Origin: Streptomyces speibonae
GTDB lineage: Bacteria > Actinomycetota > Actinomycetes > Streptomycetales > Streptomycetaceae
Assembly (NCBI GenBank): GCA_000715605.1
Contig: KL568588.1
Location: 15,316-21,123, forward strand
Direction of reading: 5' to 3'
DNA: 5,808 nt
The notes beneath the pieces were generated by a model that had not been told where the DNA came from, did no database searches, and was given only the letters and a program-made list of their open reading frames with translations. The position numbers and the translations under genes were made by a program. This document shows, in pieces, positions 5,344 through 5,808 of the stretch (position 1 is the first letter of the stretch; every line of letters begins with the position of its first letter).

Positions 5344-5808
5344 GACCCAGCCCCTTCTCGGGTCGCGGTCTCCCGGCGCACGACAGGTGCGACCTCGGTG
5401 CCGAGCAGCTCTATCGCCTCCAGGTGTTCCTTCTGCGGCATCCCGCCGAAGCCCATCTGGATGATGGCGCGGTTCAGGCCGTACACCTCGTGGTAGGTGA
5501 GGAGCTTGTCGATCATTTCCTGAGGGCTGCCGACCAGCAGCCCTGCCGCCGGTGACGACTGCGCGTCGAACACGGCGCGGGAGAGGGGGAAACCGACTCC
5601 GCGCTGGTGGTTGTTCTCCATCATGCCGCCTGCGAAATAGGGATACATGGTGTCCCGCGCGCCCTGGCTGGTACGTCCGACATACCCGTGCGCGTTGATG
5701 CTGATCGGCAGCGCGTTCACGTCGTGACCCGCTTCCGCTGCGGCCCTTCGGTACAGGTCGGCGGTCTCCCTGTGGGAGACCAGCGGGCCGAGCAGCAGCG
5801 CCATCGCC
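5340..5808 (-). CDS. LLM-class flavin-dependent oxidoreductase (CE1758-like), C-terminal part only
   Basis: The C-terminal 155 or so residues of a luciferase-like monooxygenase. The frame stays open through the right window edge, so the start and the N-terminal half of the barrel are missing; the ATG at 5804 is internal. Visible marks are LYRRAAAEAGHD (18-29, counted from 5804), ISINAHGYVGRT, and the typical ending AAGLLVGSPQEMIDKLLTYHEVYGLNRAIIQMGFGG split over residues 86-121, followed by HLEAIELLGTEVAPVVR, in which the chain returns to the barrel's last strand and helix. Such enzymes use reduced FMN and O2 to oxidise small organic molecules (aldehydes, ketones, alkanesulfonates, lactone-forming oxidations). 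Pairing with the overlapping FMN reductase makes this a two-component monooxygenase. The substrate cannot be told from this half. Confidence 0.88.
   Translation of the reverse strand, partial: AMALLLGPLVSHRETADLYRRAAAEAGHDVNALPISINAHGYVGRTSQGARDTMYPYFAGGMMENNHQRGVGFPLSRAVFDAQSSPAAGLLVGSPQEMIDKLLTYHEVYGLNRAIIQMGFGGMPQKEHLEAIELLGTEVAPVVRRETATREGAGS

Overview
The window looks like chromosomal DNA of a high-GC actinomycete, probably Streptomyces or a close relative. The genes have strongly G/C-ended codons, GGAGG-type ribosome binding sites and short operon junctions, and the regulator families (PucR, TetR) are typical of that group. This rests on composition and gene families, not on a database match.

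Layout from left to right. Bases 1-193 are non-coding and hold a strong inverted repeat ahead of a large PucR-family transcriptional regulator (194-1966, +). A 368-base gap follows (1967-2334) with no recognisable complete gene, only a short stretch of coding-like codons on the minus strand. Next comes a divergent pair: a TetR-family repressor (2335-2907, -) and a small alpha/beta hydrolase with an intact catalytic triad (2984-3679, +). The 76 bases between them contain an imperfect 18-base palindrome overlapping a plausible promoter. This is the classic arrangement of a repressor controlling itself and its divergent neighbour.

From 3792 to the right edge lies a compact minus-strand operon, read right to left: a luciferase-like (LLM) flavin-dependent monooxygenase (cut by the window edge), an NADPH-dependent FMN reductase overlapping it by 4 bases (ATGA), and a crotonase-superfamily protein starting one base after the reductase stop. 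The first two match the LLM/FMN-reductase pair type (CE1758/CE1759-like): the reductase supplies reduced flavin and the monooxygenase uses it with O2. The crotonase lacks both acid/base glutamates of classical enoyl-CoA hydratase, so it probably does something other than simple hydration of enoyl-CoA. Together the three genes suggest an oxidative catabolic or detoxification pathway for an unknown substrate, perhaps monooxygenation followed by C-C bond cleavage or isomerisation.

No RNA genes, insertion sequences, CRISPR arrays or phage genes were seen. The most interesting points are the non-canonical crotonase in a flavin monooxygenase operon, the TetR operator candidate, and the unexplained coding-like remnant at 2052-2159.
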